Part shown: piece by piece, positions 45,485 through 55,189 of the stretch
Layout of the letters: every line of letters begins with the position of its first letter
How positions within the stretch are numbered: position 1 is the first letter of the stretch
Origin: Acidimicrobiaceae bacterium
GTDB taxonomy: Bacteria; Actinomycetota; Acidimicrobiia; Acidimicrobiales; RAAP-2
Direction of reading: 5' to 3'
Assembly: GCA_003161575.1 (NCBI GenBank)
Contig: PMOE01000042.1
Span: 1-62,101, forward strand
Length of the DNA stretch: 62,101 nucleotides
Made by a program: the position numbers and the translations under genes
Notes under the pieces: model-generated
Databases searched by the model: none
What the model was told of the DNA's origin: nothing
What the model saw: the letters and a program-made list of their open reading frames with translations, nothing else

Positions 45485-46978
45485 ATGCGACAGATCGAGC
45501 ACTGGATCGCCGGGAAGCGGGTCGGGTCACGCTCGGGTCGCACTGCCCCGGTTTACGACCCCGCTACCGGCCAGATTCGCGCCGAGGTCGCTCTGGCCAC
45601 GGCCGACGAGGTCGCCGGTGCCGTCGAAGCGGCGGCGGAAGCCGCCGCGCTGTGGCGGGCGTCGTCGTTGTCGAGACGGTCCGAGGTGCTGTTCGCGTTC
45701 CACCACCTGTTGGCATCCCGGGTCGATGAAATCGCCGAGCTGATCTCCGCCGAGCACGGCAAGGTCCCCTCGGACGCGGCTGGCGAAGTGGCCCGGGGCC
45801 TCGAGAACGTGGAGTTCTCCTGTGGGATCCCCTCCCTTTTGAAAGGCGGTTTCAGCGAGCAGGTCTCGACCGGTGTCGACGTCCATTCGGTGCGGCAGCC
45901 GCTCGGCGTGGTGGCTGGCATCACCCCGTTCAACTTCCCGGCCATGGTCCCACTGTGGATGCTGGCCAACGCCATCGCCTGTGGCAACGCCTTCGTCCTC
46001 AAGCCGAGTGAGAAGGACCCCTCGACCGCGCTGGTGTTGGCCGACATGCTGAGCGAGGCCGGCCTGCCCGACGGTGTCTTCAACGTCGTCCAGGGCGACA
46101 AAGAGGCGGTCGACGCGTTGGTCGACCATTCCCAGGTGGCGGCGATCAGCTTTGTGGGCTCGACCCCAGTTGCCCGGTCCGTCTATACCCGGGGCACGGC
46201 CAACGGGAAGCGGGTCCAGGCACTCGGAGGAGCGAAGAACCACATGGTCGTCCTCCCCGACGCCGGCGTTGATCTGGCGGCCGACGCCGCCGTGAGCGCC
46301 GCTTTCGGCTCGGCCGGGGAACGATGCATGGCCATTTCGGTGGTCGTGGCCGTCGGCGACATCGCCGACCCCCTGATCGGCGCGATCGCCGCCCGCATGG
46401 CCAAGCTGCGGGTCGGACCGGGGACCGATCCCGAGGCCGAAATGGGGCCGCTCATCACCGCGGAGCACCGCGACCGGGTCGCTTCCTATCTGGCAGCGGC
46501 CGAAGCCAACGGGGCCACGGTGGTGGTCGATGGCCGTGACCACGAGCTGGCCCAGGGCCCGTGGGGGTTCTTCCTCGGCGCCTCGTTGCTCGACGGCGTG
46601 CACCCGGGAATGGCGGTCTATGACGACGAAATCTTCGGGCCCGTGCTTTCGGTGGTCCGAGTCGACAGCTATGACGAGGCCGTCGCCTTGGTGAATGACA
46701 ACCCCTACGGCAACGGCACCGCCATCTTCACGAGAGACGGCGGCGCGGCGCGGCGGTTCGAGTTCGACGTGGTCTGCGGGATGGTCGGGGTCAATGTCCC
46801 AGTCCCGGTCCCCGTCGCCTATTACAGCTTCGGGGGGTGGAAGAGCTCGTTGTTCGGTGACGCCGCTATGTACGGACCCGCCGGGGTCGACTTCTACACA
46901 CGGACCAAGGTGGTGACCACCCGCTGGCCCGATCCATCGACCTCGAGCGTCGATCTCGGGTTCCCCCGCACCCGGTGA
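45485..46978 (+). CDS. mmsA: CoA-acylating methylmalonate-semialdehyde dehydrogenase
   Basis: 497 aa from ATG 45485. ALDH superfamily: NAD-binding GVVAGITPFNFPAMVPLWM, KPSEKDPSTA, FVGSTPVARSVY, and the catalytic Cys in GSAGERCMAISVVVAVG. These, plus the length, match the MmsA/IolA branch. It converts methylmalonate or malonate semialdehyde with CoA to propionyl- or acetyl-CoA, in valine or inositol catabolism. No other val or iol genes adjoin it. Confidence 0.95.
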   Translation: MRQIEHWIAGKRVGSRSGRTAPVYDPATGQIRAEVALATADEVAGAVEAAAEAAALWRASSLSRRSEVLFAFHHLLASRVDEIAELISAEHGKVPSDAAGEVARGLENVEFSCGIPSLLKGGFSEQVSTGVDVHSVRQPLGVVAGITPFNFPAMVPLWMLANAIACGNAFVLKPSEKDPSTALVLADMLSEAGLPDGVFNVVQGDKEAVDALVDHSQVAAISFVGSTPVARSVYTRGTANGKRVQALGGAKNHMVVLPDAGVDLAADAAVSAAFGSAGERCMAISVVVAVGDIADPLIGAIAARMAKLRVGPGTDPEAEMGPLITAEHRDRVASYLAAAEANGATVVVDGRDHELAQGPWGFFLGASLLDGVHPGMAVYDDEIFGPVLSVVRVDSYDEAVALVNDNPYGNGTAIFTRDGGAARRFEFDVVCGMVGVNVPVPVPVAYYSFGGWKSSLFGDAAMYGPAGVDFYTRTKVVTTRWPDPSTSSVDLGFPRTR

Positions 46979-47009
46979 CATCTATCGCCCAGGGGTATAT
47001 ACCTGCGGC

Positions 47010-47147
47010 GTGACCACCGGATGTCGGGGAGACAAAGACCTGGTGCAGGCCAACGTCATGTTCGTGTTGGCCTTCTGCGCCCTTGTGTGGCTGCATCGAA
47101 ACGGGGAACGCCTGCGGCACCCCGACCGGCTAGGGCTGGCCCAGTGA
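47010..47147 (+). CDS. Possible 45-aa single-TM small protein
   Basis: Short frame from GTG 47010. The product has a hydrophobic stretch NVMFVLAFCALVWLH flanked by polar ends. Its TGA overlaps the GTG of the next gene (GTGA, 47144-47147), the coupling used elsewhere in the window. No Shine-Dalgarno and no known family, so it may be chance. Confidence 0.35.
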   Translation: MTTGCRGDKDLVQANVMFVLAFCALVWLHRNGERLRHPDRLGLAQ

Positions 47148-47500
47148 CTCCCGACGCTCTCACCCGGGTGCGCCGGTACTGCCTGGCCCTCCCTGAGGTC
47201 ACCGAGCGTTTGAGTCACGGCACCCCGACATTTTTCGTGAACGACAAGCGGTCATTCGTGCAGTACTGGGACGACCACCACGCCGACGGGCGGCTGGCCC
47301 TGTGGTGCGCCGCCCTCCCCGGAGCCCAAGAGGCCCTGATCGCCACCGATCCGCGTCGCTACTTTGCACCTCCTTACGTCGGGGGTCGGGGCTGGGTCGG
47401 GGTACGGGTCGACCTGCGGCCGGCCTGGAGCGAGGTGGCCGAGATCATCGAGGACGCCTACCGCGCCGTCGCCCCGAAATCGCTGGTTGACCGCCTGTGA
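47144..47500 (+). CDS. MmcQ/YjbR family protein
   Basis: 118 aa from GTG 47144. Typical blocks: RYCLALPEVTERLSHGTPTFFV, FVQYWDDH, LWCAAL and the end YFAPPYVGGRGWVGVRVDL. The fold is CyaY-like; some members bind DNA or act in unknown processes. Role not known. Confidence 0.9.
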   Translation: MTPDALTRVRRYCLALPEVTERLSHGTPTFFVNDKRSFVQYWDDHHADGRLALWCAALPGAQEALIATDPRRYFAPPYVGGRGWVGVRVDLRPAWSEVAEIIEDAYRAVAPKSLVDRL

Positions 47501-47534
47501 GCTGCGTCCACCTCGCCTCGGCCATGCTTGGTTC

Positions 47535-47948
47535 ATGCGGCGCAGGCAACGGGTGGCGGTCTACGGGATCTGCACCGACGACGACGATCGGATTCTGCTG
47601 GTCCGAGCGGCCCAGAGCCTGACCGTCCGGGGGCGCTGGTTCCTCCCCGGTGGTGGCCTCGAGCACGGCGAGGACCCGGTCGATGGCCTCGGGCGCGAGG
47701 TCACCGAGGAGACCGGGCTTCAGGTGATCGCCCAGAGCCTGCTCGGCGTGATCTCCGACACCGCCACCCTGCCCGACGCCACCGCTCTGCACACCGTGCG
47801 CATCATCTACCGCGTGGAGCGCTGGCGGGGGACGTTACGGGCCGAGGCGTCGGGTTCGAGCGACGCCGCGGTGTGGACGACCCGGGCCGAGCTCGCCTCG
47901 GTCCCCGTCATGCCCTACGTGACCGAGGCGTTGGCCCGGTTCGGTTGA
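47535..47948 (+). CDS. NUDIX hydrolase
   Basis: 137 aa from ATG 47535. Complete Nudix box GGGLEHGEDPVDGLGREVTEE followed by TGL (GX5EX7REUXEEXGU). N-terminal RVAVYGICTDDDDRILLVRA fits the MutT-like group. Hydrolyses a nucleoside diphosphate-X compound; substrate unknown. Follows the YjbR gene by 34 bp. Confidence 0.94.
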   Translation: MRRRQRVAVYGICTDDDDRILLVRAAQSLTVRGRWFLPGGGLEHGEDPVDGLGREVTEETGLQVIAQSLLGVISDTATLPDATALHTVRIIYRVERWRGTLRAEASGSSDAAVWTTRAELASVPVMPYVTEALARFG

Positions 47949-48074
47949 CCCAACTCGCAACGTCCGAGCTGGCTACCGTGTCCCCGTGGCCTTCACCATG
48001 GTGACCGACCGGGGCCCGGGGTGGGTTGGGGTCACCCTCTGTCAGTTGGTGCGGATCGGTGGAGTCGAGGTGCG

Positions 48075-48866
48075 GTGACGAGCGGGCGCAAGGAGCAGGC
48101 CGCGTTGTTGGCATCGCTGCACCATGGCGATCGACCGCTCGTCTTACCCAACGTCTGGGATGCCGTGTCGGCCCGAGTGGTCGAGAGCGTCGGTTTCCCC
48201 GTGGTGGCTACCTCGAGCGGAGCCCTGGTGAGGGCGCTCGGGTACGAGGACGGCTCGGCCGCACCACCCGACGAGGTCTTCGCCGCGGTCGCCCGGATCG
48301 CCCGGTCGGTCGCCGTCCCGGTCACCGCCGACCTCGAGGACGGATACGGACTGACCGGTGAGGAACTGGCGGGTCGGCTGGTCGCCGCCGGCGCCGTCGG
48401 GTGCAACCTCGAGGACTCGAGCTACTCGGGCTCAGAACCACTGGTGTCGACCGACGTCTTCGCCGAGCGGGTGGCCGCGGTCAAAGAAGCCGGCCGGGCT
48501 CTCGGGGTCGACATCGTGCTCAACGCCAGGATCGACGTGTTCCTCCGGTCGGTCGGGCCGCCGGGCGACCGGATCGGCGCGGCGCTCGAACGGGCCCGTG
48601 CCTATTTCGACGCGGGTGCCGACTGTGTCTATCCCATCACCGCCTCGACCGACCACGAGGTGGCGACCCTCGTCCGCACTGCGGGCGGCCCGGTGAACAT
48701 CATGGCGTTAGCCGAGCCGGCCGACGTAGCCCGGTTGGCTTCGCTCGGCGCCGCCCGGATCAGCGTGGGTTCAGGCCTGGCCACCGTGGTCACCAGCCGG
48801 ATGCACGAGGTTGTCGCTGCCCTCGCGACCGCCCTCATCGACCAAGGATGCGAGCCTTCAACGTGA
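48075..48866 (+). CDS. Isocitrate lyase/PEP mutase family protein
   Basis: 263 aa from GTG 48075. TIM-barrel pattern LVLPNVWDAVSARVVESVGF, ATSSGAL, VTADLEDGYG (metal-binding Asp/Glu), GCNLEDSS and VLNARIDVFL place it in the PEP mutase/isocitrate lyase superfamily, near the carboxyphosphonoenolpyruvate-type and oxaloacetase branches. No phosphonate genes nearby. C-terminus reads into a 4-bp gap before the NDH-2 gene. Confidence 0.92.
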   Translation: MTSGRKEQAALLASLHHGDRPLVLPNVWDAVSARVVESVGFPVVATSSGALVRALGYEDGSAAPPDEVFAAVARIARSVAVPVTADLEDGYGLTGEELAGRLVAAGAVGCNLEDSSYSGSEPLVSTDVFAERVAAVKEAGRALGVDIVLNARIDVFLRSVGPPGDRIGAALERARAYFDAGADCVYPITASTDHEVATLVRTAGGPVNIMALAEPADVARLASLGAARISVGSGLATVVTSRMHEVVAALATALIDQGCEPST

Positions 48867-48870
48867 CGGT

Positions 48871-50433
48871 GTGCCAACCGTGACCGAGGCTGGGGGCACC
48901 GCCGCGGGGCGTGCTCCCCACCGCGTCGTCATCATCGGCTCGGGATTCGGCGGCCTTTTTGCCGCCCGGGCATTCAGGCGGTCCGCCGTAGGCGTGACGG
49001 TCATCGACCGCACCAACCACCACTTGTTCCAACCGCTCCTCTACCAAGTGACCACCGGGATTCTGTCCGAGGGACAGATCGCCCCGCCCACCCGCGACGT
49101 GTTGCGCCGGTTCAAAAACGTCGAGGTGCAGTTGGGACTGGTCACCGACATCGATCTCGAAGCACGGATCGTCCATTCCACCCAGGGCATCCGGATGACC
49201 AGGACGCCCTATGACAGCCTCATCGTCGCCCCCGGCGTCGATACCTCTTATTTCGGGCACGACGAGTTTGCTCAATGGGCTCCGGGGATGAAGACGATCG
49301 ACGACGCACTGGAACTGCGCGGTCGCATCTTCGGTGCCTTCGAGATGGCCGAGACCGAACCCGACGAGGAAGTCCGACGCCAGTGGATGACATTCATCGT
49401 GGTGGGAGGCGGACCGACCGGCGTCGAGATGGCCGGCCAGATCGCCGAACTCTCCGAACGGGCGTTGCGCAACAACTTCCGGACCATCGATCCCTCGAAA
49501 GCCCGCGTGCTCCTTTTCGAAGGCGGCGACAAGGTCCTGGGATCATTCGGAGATCGGCTGGCCGCCCAGACGGCCCGGGTCCTCACCAAACTCGGTGTCG
49601 AGGTCCACACCAATGCGATGGTGGCCGACATGGACGAGCGGGGCGTTGTGGTGCATTTCGACGGCGGAACGGACCGCCGCTTCGAAGGGCGCACGAAGGT
49701 CTGGGCCGCCGGGATGAAGGCGTCCCCCCTCGGCAAACTGCTGGCCGAGCGCAGCGGCGCCGATATGGACCGCGTCGGTCGCATCAAAGTGCTCCCCGAT
49801 TGCACGCTGCCGGGCCATCCCGAGGTGTTCGTCGTCGGGGACCTGATGGCCCTCGATGACCTGCCGGGCATGGCCGAGGTGGCCATGCAGTCGGGGCGTC
49901 ACGCGGCCGAGCAGATCAAGCGGCTGGTCGGTGGCGATACCGATCCCGGCCGGCCATTGCGCTATCACGATCTCGGGAGCATGGCCACCATCTCGCGCTT
50001 CCGGGCGGTGGCCCGGATCCACAAACTGTCTGTCGGTGGTTTCGTCGGCTGGGTGCTGTGGCTGGTGGTCCACCTGACCTTCTTGACCGGGTTCAAGAAC
50101 CGGTTCGCGGCCGTCGTCCGCTGGGGCCTGAGCTTCTTCGGCACAAGCCGAGCCGAACGGACGATCACCTTCCAACAGATCGTGGGCCGTCTGGCCATCG
50201 CTCGGCAGGGCCAGGTCGGACAGGCCGGCCCTGAGAGCCAACAGGTCGGCTACGCCCGCGCGTTCGCCCCGCCGGGGTTCTCTCCGAGCGTCGGGGCAAC
50301 ACCGGGACACGGCGCCGACCAAGACGCTGCCCGCCCGGCTGCCGGGGGCGGGGCGACGACGAAGCACGGCGAGGGAGCAGAGCCGGACGACCCCAACCGC
50401 GCGGCGAACCCGACGACACCTGACTCTGCGTAA
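48871..50433 (+). CDS. ndh: Type II NADH dehydrogenase-like FAD oxidoreductase
   Basis: 520 aa from GTG 48871. FAD motif VVIIGSGFGGLFAARAF, then the family signature FQPLLYQVTTGILSEGQIAPP, a second Rossmann FIVVGGGPTGVEMAGQIAELS for NADH and VFVVGDLMAL. Near the C-terminus is an amphipathic or membrane helix (GGFVGWVLWLVVHLTFLTGFKNRF) typical of NDH-2. Transfers electrons from NADH to menaquinone without proton pumping. The last ~75 residues form an unusual Gly/Ala/Pro-rich tail absent from most NDH-2 enzymes. Starts 4 bp after the PEP-mutase-like gene. Confidence 0.94.
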   Translation: MPTVTEAGGTAAGRAPHRVVIIGSGFGGLFAARAFRRSAVGVTVIDRTNHHLFQPLLYQVTTGILSEGQIAPPTRDVLRRFKNVEVQLGLVTDIDLEARIVHSTQGIRMTRTPYDSLIVAPGVDTSYFGHDEFAQWAPGMKTIDDALELRGRIFGAFEMAETEPDEEVRRQWMTFIVVGGGPTGVEMAGQIAELSERALRNNFRTIDPSKARVLLFEGGDKVLGSFGDRLAAQTARVLTKLGVEVHTNAMVADMDERGVVVHFDGGTDRRFEGRTKVWAAGMKASPLGKLLAERSGADMDRVGRIKVLPDCTLPGHPEVFVVGDLMALDDLPGMAEVAMQSGRHAAEQIKRLVGGDTDPGRPLRYHDLGSMATISRFRAVARIHKLSVGGFVGWVLWLVVHLTFLTGFKNRFAAVVRWGLSFFGTSRAERTITFQQIVGRLAIARQGQVGQAGPESQQVGYARAFAPPGFSPSVGATPGHGADQDAARPAAGGGATTKHGEGAEPDDPNRAANPTTPDSA

Positions 50434-50442
50434 GCTCCCCCC

Positions 50443-51948
50443 GTGAGCGACATGCCGCTGGGACCGGCCTGGTGGCAGGCGTCGGACGGGAAGTGGTACC
50501 CGCCCGAGCAGCACCCGTCGGTTCGGGCGGTGGCCGGAGTCGAATCGTTTCCCTCCGCTGCGACCCCGCCCGATGTACCGGTCCCCTCGGCGCCTCCACC
50601 GGTGGTACCGATTGTTCCCCCCGCGGCCCCCGACCTCTGGCGGTCCGCTGGTCCGCCGGGACATCCGGGCGGGGGCGCTCCGCCGTGGGGATTTGCCGGC
50701 GGTCCCCCCGAGCCGCCCCATCCGGGCGTTCCGTGGTATCCGCAGTACGGCGGGGGCCAAGGGCCGTACCCCGGCGTCGCGCCGTCGAAGCCCAAGGGGG
50801 ACCACCAGGGCCTGGTGATCGGCCTCGTCATCGCAGCGGTCGTAGTGATCGCAGCCGTCGTCGGCGGTGTCATTGCGGGCACCTCGACCTCACGGTCTAC
50901 TGCGCCGGCCGTGACCAATCCGGCGACGCCGCCCCCCGCCCTCCCGTCGTTACCGACCCCGCCGGCGGAGACCGCCCTCGTGGTGGTCCAGCTCAGTCTT
51001 GGGACCGGCCAGAGTGCGGTCGTCCCCGTCGATCTCGCCACCGGTGTGTCCGCTCCGGACATCTCGGTGCCGGCCAACGCGGAGGCGATCGCGACCAACC
51101 CGAATGGCACCACCGCCTACGTGCTCTCGGCCAACCACCCGAAGAGCGGTCCGGGGTCGCTGACCCCGATCAATCTCAAGACCGACCGGGCCGGCCTGCC
51201 CGTGTCGGTGCCCGACGTCCCCGTGGCCATGGCTATCACCCCTGACGGCACGACCGCCTACATCGTGACGGTCAGCCAGGCAGGGACCTTTCTCGTCGGG
51301 GTGGATCTCGCCACCGGTACCATCCAGGGACCCCTCACCTTGCGGACCGACCAACCCTCCGAGGCGGACATCGCCATCAGTCCCGATGGCAAGACCGCTT
51401 ATGTCTCGGACTACGCGCACGGCGAGATCACTGCGGTCAGTCTGGTCAACGGATCAGTCGGATCGCCGATACCGGTAGGGACGACTGCCGGACAGTTCGC
51501 CCTCGATCCATCGGGTCAGGTGGCCTACGTGACCAGTCCTTCCAACGGCACAAAGGTCCTGCACTCGGTGACGCCGGTCAATCTCACGAGCGGCCAGGTT
51601 ACGGCCCCGATCATCGTCGGATCCGGGCCTCAGGCGATCGCCATCACCCCCGACGGCAAATGGGGGCTTGTGACCAACGGTGGCTCGCCGACGCTGTTCA
51701 CAAACACGGTCACCCCCATCAACCTCGCCACCGGCAAGCCGGCGGCACCGATCCGCGTCGGGACCGGACCCGCACCGATCGCCCTCAATGCCCCCGGTAC
51801 GTGGGCGGTCGTCGGCAACACCGGCCTCGCCAAGGCACCCGGCAGCACCGTGACCTTCGTCGATGTCACCAAGATGGCGACCGGTAAGACCGTGTCGGTA
51901 CACGGTCTCCCCGCGGCGATCGTCGTGGTCCCCGGTGCGAGTACGTAG
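50443..51948 (+). CDS. Membrane-anchored YVTN-type beta-propeller protein with WWQASDGKWYPP motif
   Basis: 501 aa from GTG 50443. Opens with LGPAWWQASDGKWYPPEQHP, a short motif found at the cytosolic N-terminus of many acidimicrobial and other actinobacterial membrane proteins. A Pro/Gly-rich stretch follows, then a hydrophobic helix (~124-150). The exported ~350 residues contain about eight blades of the YVTN type (AIATNPNGTTAYVLS, AMAITPDGTTAYIVT, DIAISPDGKTAYVSD), alternating with PVNLxTGxxxxPI. Probably a surface propeller of unknown ligand. Just 9 bp behind the NDH-2 gene, so likely cotranscribed. Confidence 0.88.
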   Translation: MSDMPLGPAWWQASDGKWYPPEQHPSVRAVAGVESFPSAATPPDVPVPSAPPPVVPIVPPAAPDLWRSAGPPGHPGGGAPPWGFAGGPPEPPHPGVPWYPQYGGGQGPYPGVAPSKPKGDHQGLVIGLVIAAVVVIAAVVGGVIAGTSTSRSTAPAVTNPATPPPALPSLPTPPAETALVVVQLSLGTGQSAVVPVDLATGVSAPDISVPANAEAIATNPNGTTAYVLSANHPKSGPGSLTPINLKTDRAGLPVSVPDVPVAMAITPDGTTAYIVTVSQAGTFLVGVDLATGTIQGPLTLRTDQPSEADIAISPDGKTAYVSDYAHGEITAVSLVNGSVGSPIPVGTTAGQFALDPSGQVAYVTSPSNGTKVLHSVTPVNLTSGQVTAPIIVGSGPQAIAITPDGKWGLVTNGGSPTLFTNTVTPINLATGKPAAPIRVGTGPAPIALNAPGTWAVVGNTGLAKAPGSTVTFVDVTKMATGKTVSVHGLPAAIVVVPGAST

Positions 51949-52049
51949 CCACTACCACCCGGGCGGTCCCGGCGACGCATGGCTCGCCGACGCATACGGC
52001 TCGGTCACCGGGTCCGGCCACTCCGCTGTGGCCGATGGCCGATGGCCGA

Positions 52050-53771
52050 CTACTCGAAGTGTTCGGTCCGCAGCTCGCGCTTTAGAATTTTCCCTGAAGC
52101 ACTGCGAGGCAGCCGGTCTTTGACGAAGACGATCCGGCTCGGCACCTTGAACGGAGCCAGATGCTCGGCCACGTGACCCTGGAGGGCTTCGACGGTCGTC
52201 GTCTGACCGTTCTTCGGGTTGATAACGGCGACCACCTCCTCGCCGAGCCGCTCGTGGGGCACCCCGAAGACGGCCGCCTCGTAGACCGCAGGATGCTCAT
52301 AGAGGGCTGCTTCGACCTCGGCGCAATAGACATTCTCGCCAGCCCGCAAGACCATGTCTTTGACCCGGTCCTCGACATAGACGAATCCTTCACCATCGAT
52401 CCGGCCGATGTCTCCGGTCCGGAGCCATCCTTCGACCATCGTCTCGGCGGTTGCTTCGGGCTTGGCCCAGTAGCCCCGGATCAGATTCGGTCCTTTGAAC
52501 CAAATCTCGCCGCGCTCTCCGGCTGGTACTGCTCGCCCGTCAGGGTCGCGCACCGCGATCTCGAGGATGGGGACGGCCCGGCCCGTGCTCAACGGATGCG
52601 TCACGTAGTCCTCGCCGAAATTCCCCGGTCCGTATGCGTTGGTCTCGGTCATGCCGTAACCGATCTGGGGGCGCCCCCGGAAGTTGTCCTCCACCCGGTG
52701 GACGAGTTTTGGGGGTGCCGGCGCGCCACCGCCCCCGATGCTGAGCAGGCTCGACGTGTCGTACTCGGCGAATCGCGGAGATTCGAGCAGGTCCCAACTC
52801 TGCGTGGGAACTCCGACGAAATTGGTGACCCGCTCCCGCTCGATGAGCTCGAGGGCGACGTCGGGATCCCACTTGTGCATCATGACGAGCTTCATCCCGA
52901 CGTAGAAGCACGACATCATGACCGGGATGCACCCGGTGACGTGGAACAGCGGCACGATGAGGATGAAGGTTGGGTCGTTCGGGGCCACCAGGTCTTTACC
53001 CATCGACGCCCGAGCCTCCTCCGTGGGCTTCGCTTTTTCGGGGCGATCCGCGCTCCGTTCGCGCTGGACCGCGCTCGCGCAACCGAACGCGAAGAGCGCC
53101 TGGGTGACGGCACGGTGAGTGGACACCGCACCTTTGGGTTGGCCCGTCGTCCCCGACGTGTACAGGATCGTGGCATCGTCGTCGGGACTGATCGGTACCT
53201 CGGGGAGCGAATCGCCCAGGTTGACAACGGCATCCATCCGCTCCAGGTTCGGCGGGTTGGCGTCGTCTTCGCCCGCCCGCACCACGATCGTGTCGATGCC
53301 GAGGCGCTGACAGGCGATCCGGGAGCGGACAACGCGCTCAGCGTCGGCGATCAGGAGTGACGCACCGCAGTCGGACAAGGCGTAGTCGAGCTCTTCTTCG
53401 GTCCACCACGCGTTCAGCGAGACCGAGACAGCGCCGATGGAAATGACGGCGGCGAAAGAGATCACCCATTCGGGCAGGTTGCGCATGCCGATCGCCACCC
53501 GGTCACCCTTGGCGATACCGTACCGATGGACCAGGGCAGATCCAAGCGCATCGACGTGCGCCATGACATCGGCGAACGTCCAGCGCTCACCCTCATAGAC
53601 CACGAAGGTGTTCTCCCCCTGATTGCGGGCCGAGTCGAAGGCCGCCCGGAGGGTGGTCGGCGCGTGGGTGAACGCCTTGTACCCGAGACCATCGATCTCG
53701 ACATCGGTGATCTCGAATACCTGGCCCGGCCCCGTCACCCGGGCGATTGCCTCTTCGTAACTCAGAGCCAC
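52050..53771 (-). CDS. Acyl-CoA synthetase / AMP-binding ligase
   Basis: 573 aa from GTG 53771. ANL superfamily: P-loop ILYTSGTTGQPKGAVSTHRAV (written in part), QIGYGMTETNAYGPG, GEIWFKGPNLIRGYW, GWLRTGDIGRID and the terminal Lys region PRSASGKILKR. Length and motif set fit medium/long-chain fatty acid-CoA ligases. An insert of ~30 charged residues near 225-250 is unusual. Divergent to the acyl-CoA dehydrogenase gene (149 bp between them), suggesting shared control of fatty-acid or aromatic-acid degradation. Confidence 0.93.
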   Translation of the reverse strand: MALSYEEAIARVTGPGQVFEITDVEIDGLGYKAFTHAPTTLRAAFDSARNQGENTFVVYEGERWTFADVMAHVDALGSALVHRYGIAKGDRVAIGMRNLPEWVISFAAVISIGAVSVSLNAWWTEEELDYALSDCGASLLIADAERVVRSRIACQRLGIDTIVVRAGEDDANPPNLERMDAVVNLGDSLPEVPISPDDDATILYTSGTTGQPKGAVSTHRAVTQALFAFGCASAVQRERSADRPEKAKPTEEARASMGKDLVAPNDPTFILIVPLFHVTGCIPVMMSCFYVGMKLVMMHKWDPDVALELIERERVTNFVGVPTQSWDLLESPRFAEYDTSSLLSIGGGGAPAPPKLVHRVEDNFRGRPQIGYGMTETNAYGPGNFGEDYVTHPLSTGRAVPILEIAVRDPDGRAVPAGERGEIWFKGPNLIRGYWAKPEATAETMVEGWLRTGDIGRIDGEGFVYVEDRVKDMVLRAGENVYCAEVEAALYEHPAVYEAAVFGVPHERLGEEVVAVINPKNGQTTTVEALQGHVAEHLAPFKVPSRIVFVKDRLPRSASGKILKRELRTEHFE

Positions 53772-53920
53772 TGATCGACGCCTCCCCGGGGCCCGATGGC
53801 CGAGACCCCGGACCCACGGTACCCGGGCACCACCACCACGTGGGTGTCCGTGGCGTGAAGCAAGTGCACAGAACCGGGCAGCCGGAGGATCCCGGGCAAT
53901 CGGACTGATAGGAAGGGCCC

Positions 53921-55177
53921 ATGCCCATCAACGTGAACCCCGTCCCCGGCCTCGACGAACGCGTCAATGACATCCGGTTACGCACAGCCCGGATCATCAA
54001 CGAGGAGATCCTGCCGATCGAAGACCGGCTCTGGCGTGGACGCTGGAGTTCCGAGGCAAACGAGGCGGACCTCGACGAGGGACGCCGACTCCGTGAGCAG
54101 GTAAAAGAGAAGGTCCGGGCCGCCGGGCTCTGGGCCCCGCACCTCCCCCAAGAATACGGCGGAATGGGGCTGGACTTCCTCGCCCACGCCTACATGAACG
54201 AGATCCTCGCTTACGCGATCGGCGCCGCTTCGCTGTTCGGGGTCGTCGCCCCGAACTCGGGCAATCAAACCATCTTGGTCAAGTACGGCACCGAAGAGCA
54301 GAAGCGCAAGTGGCTGCTCCCCCTCATCGAAGGAACCATGGAGTCGGGGTTTTCGATGACCGAGCCCGAGAATCCTGGTTCGGATCCCCGCTCACTCACC
54401 ACCACCGCCGTCGTCGAGGGAGACGAGTGGGTCATCAATGGGCACAAGTGGTTCACGTCCAACGGCAAGAAGGCCGACTTCTTCATCGTCATGTGCCGGG
54501 CTGAGGACAAGACCGGGGAGCTGGGTCGTTCCGGCCAGATGGTCCAGATCATCGTGCCCACCGACACCGCAGGTGTCGACATCGTCCGGGGCATCGGCAT
54601 CTGGGGGCACGGCACCTCGGACCATTGCGAAGTGCGCTACGAGGATGTGCGGGTCCCCCTCGACAACGCCCTGGGCCAGGTCGGTCAGGGCCACCGGGCC
54701 GCCCAGGATCGATTGGGTGCCGGACGGATCTTCCACTGCATGAACGCGATCGGGCAGATGTGGCGTGCCTTCGACCTCATGGTCGAAAGGAGCCTGACCC
54801 GGCAGGTGCACGGGGGCCTTTTGAAGGACAAGCAGTTCATCCAGGGATTCATCGCCGACAGCTACATGGACATCCAGTCGGCCCGGCTCATGACCATCCG
54901 GGCGGCCGAGATGGTTGACCGCAACGATCCCCAGGCTCGGACCGACATCTCGGCCATCAAGGTCTTCGTGCCGGCGGCCTACACACGCGTGGCCGACCGG
55001 GCGATCCAGGTGTGGGGTGCGGCCGGGGTCTCCAACGACCTCCCTTTGGCCGGAATGTACCTGTCCGCCAGGACGCTGCGCCTGGCCGACGGACCCGACG
55101 AGGTCCACCGCATCTTGATCGCCAAGAACGTGCTTCGCCAGTACCAGGCCGGCGGCACGTGGGACTTCGCCGGCTGA
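53921..55177 (+). CDS. Acyl-CoA dehydrogenase family protein
   Basis: 418 aa. N-terminal helical domain, then substrate/FAD signatures SGFSMTEPENPGSDP, EWVINGHKWFTSNG, HCEVRYEDVRVPLDNALGQVGQG and the C-terminal helical domain with QVWGAAGVSNDLPLA. Resembles ACAD10/11-like dehydrogenases. FAD-dependent alpha,beta-desaturation of an acyl-CoA. Pairs with the divergent CoA ligase. Confidence 0.95.
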   Translation: MPINVNPVPGLDERVNDIRLRTARIINEEILPIEDRLWRGRWSSEANEADLDEGRRLREQVKEKVRAAGLWAPHLPQEYGGMGLDFLAHAYMNEILAYAIGAASLFGVVAPNSGNQTILVKYGTEEQKRKWLLPLIEGTMESGFSMTEPENPGSDPRSLTTTAVVEGDEWVINGHKWFTSNGKKADFFIVMCRAEDKTGELGRSGQMVQIIVPTDTAGVDIVRGIGIWGHGTSDHCEVRYEDVRVPLDNALGQVGQGHRAAQDRLGAGRIFHCMNAIGQMWRAFDLMVERSLTRQVHGGLLKDKQFIQGFIADSYMDIQSARLMTIRAAEMVDRNDPQARTDISAIKVFVPAAYTRVADRAIQVWGAAGVSNDLPLAGMYLSARTLRLADGPDEVHRILIAKNVLRQYQAGGTWDFAG

Positions 55178-55189
55178 CCCGGATCGCCG

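Noticed and set aside
45527..46981. 484-codon minus-strand frame opposite mmsA
   Set aside because: Covers the entire dehydrogenase gene in antisense with His/Gly/Asp-rich composition and no recognisable fold.
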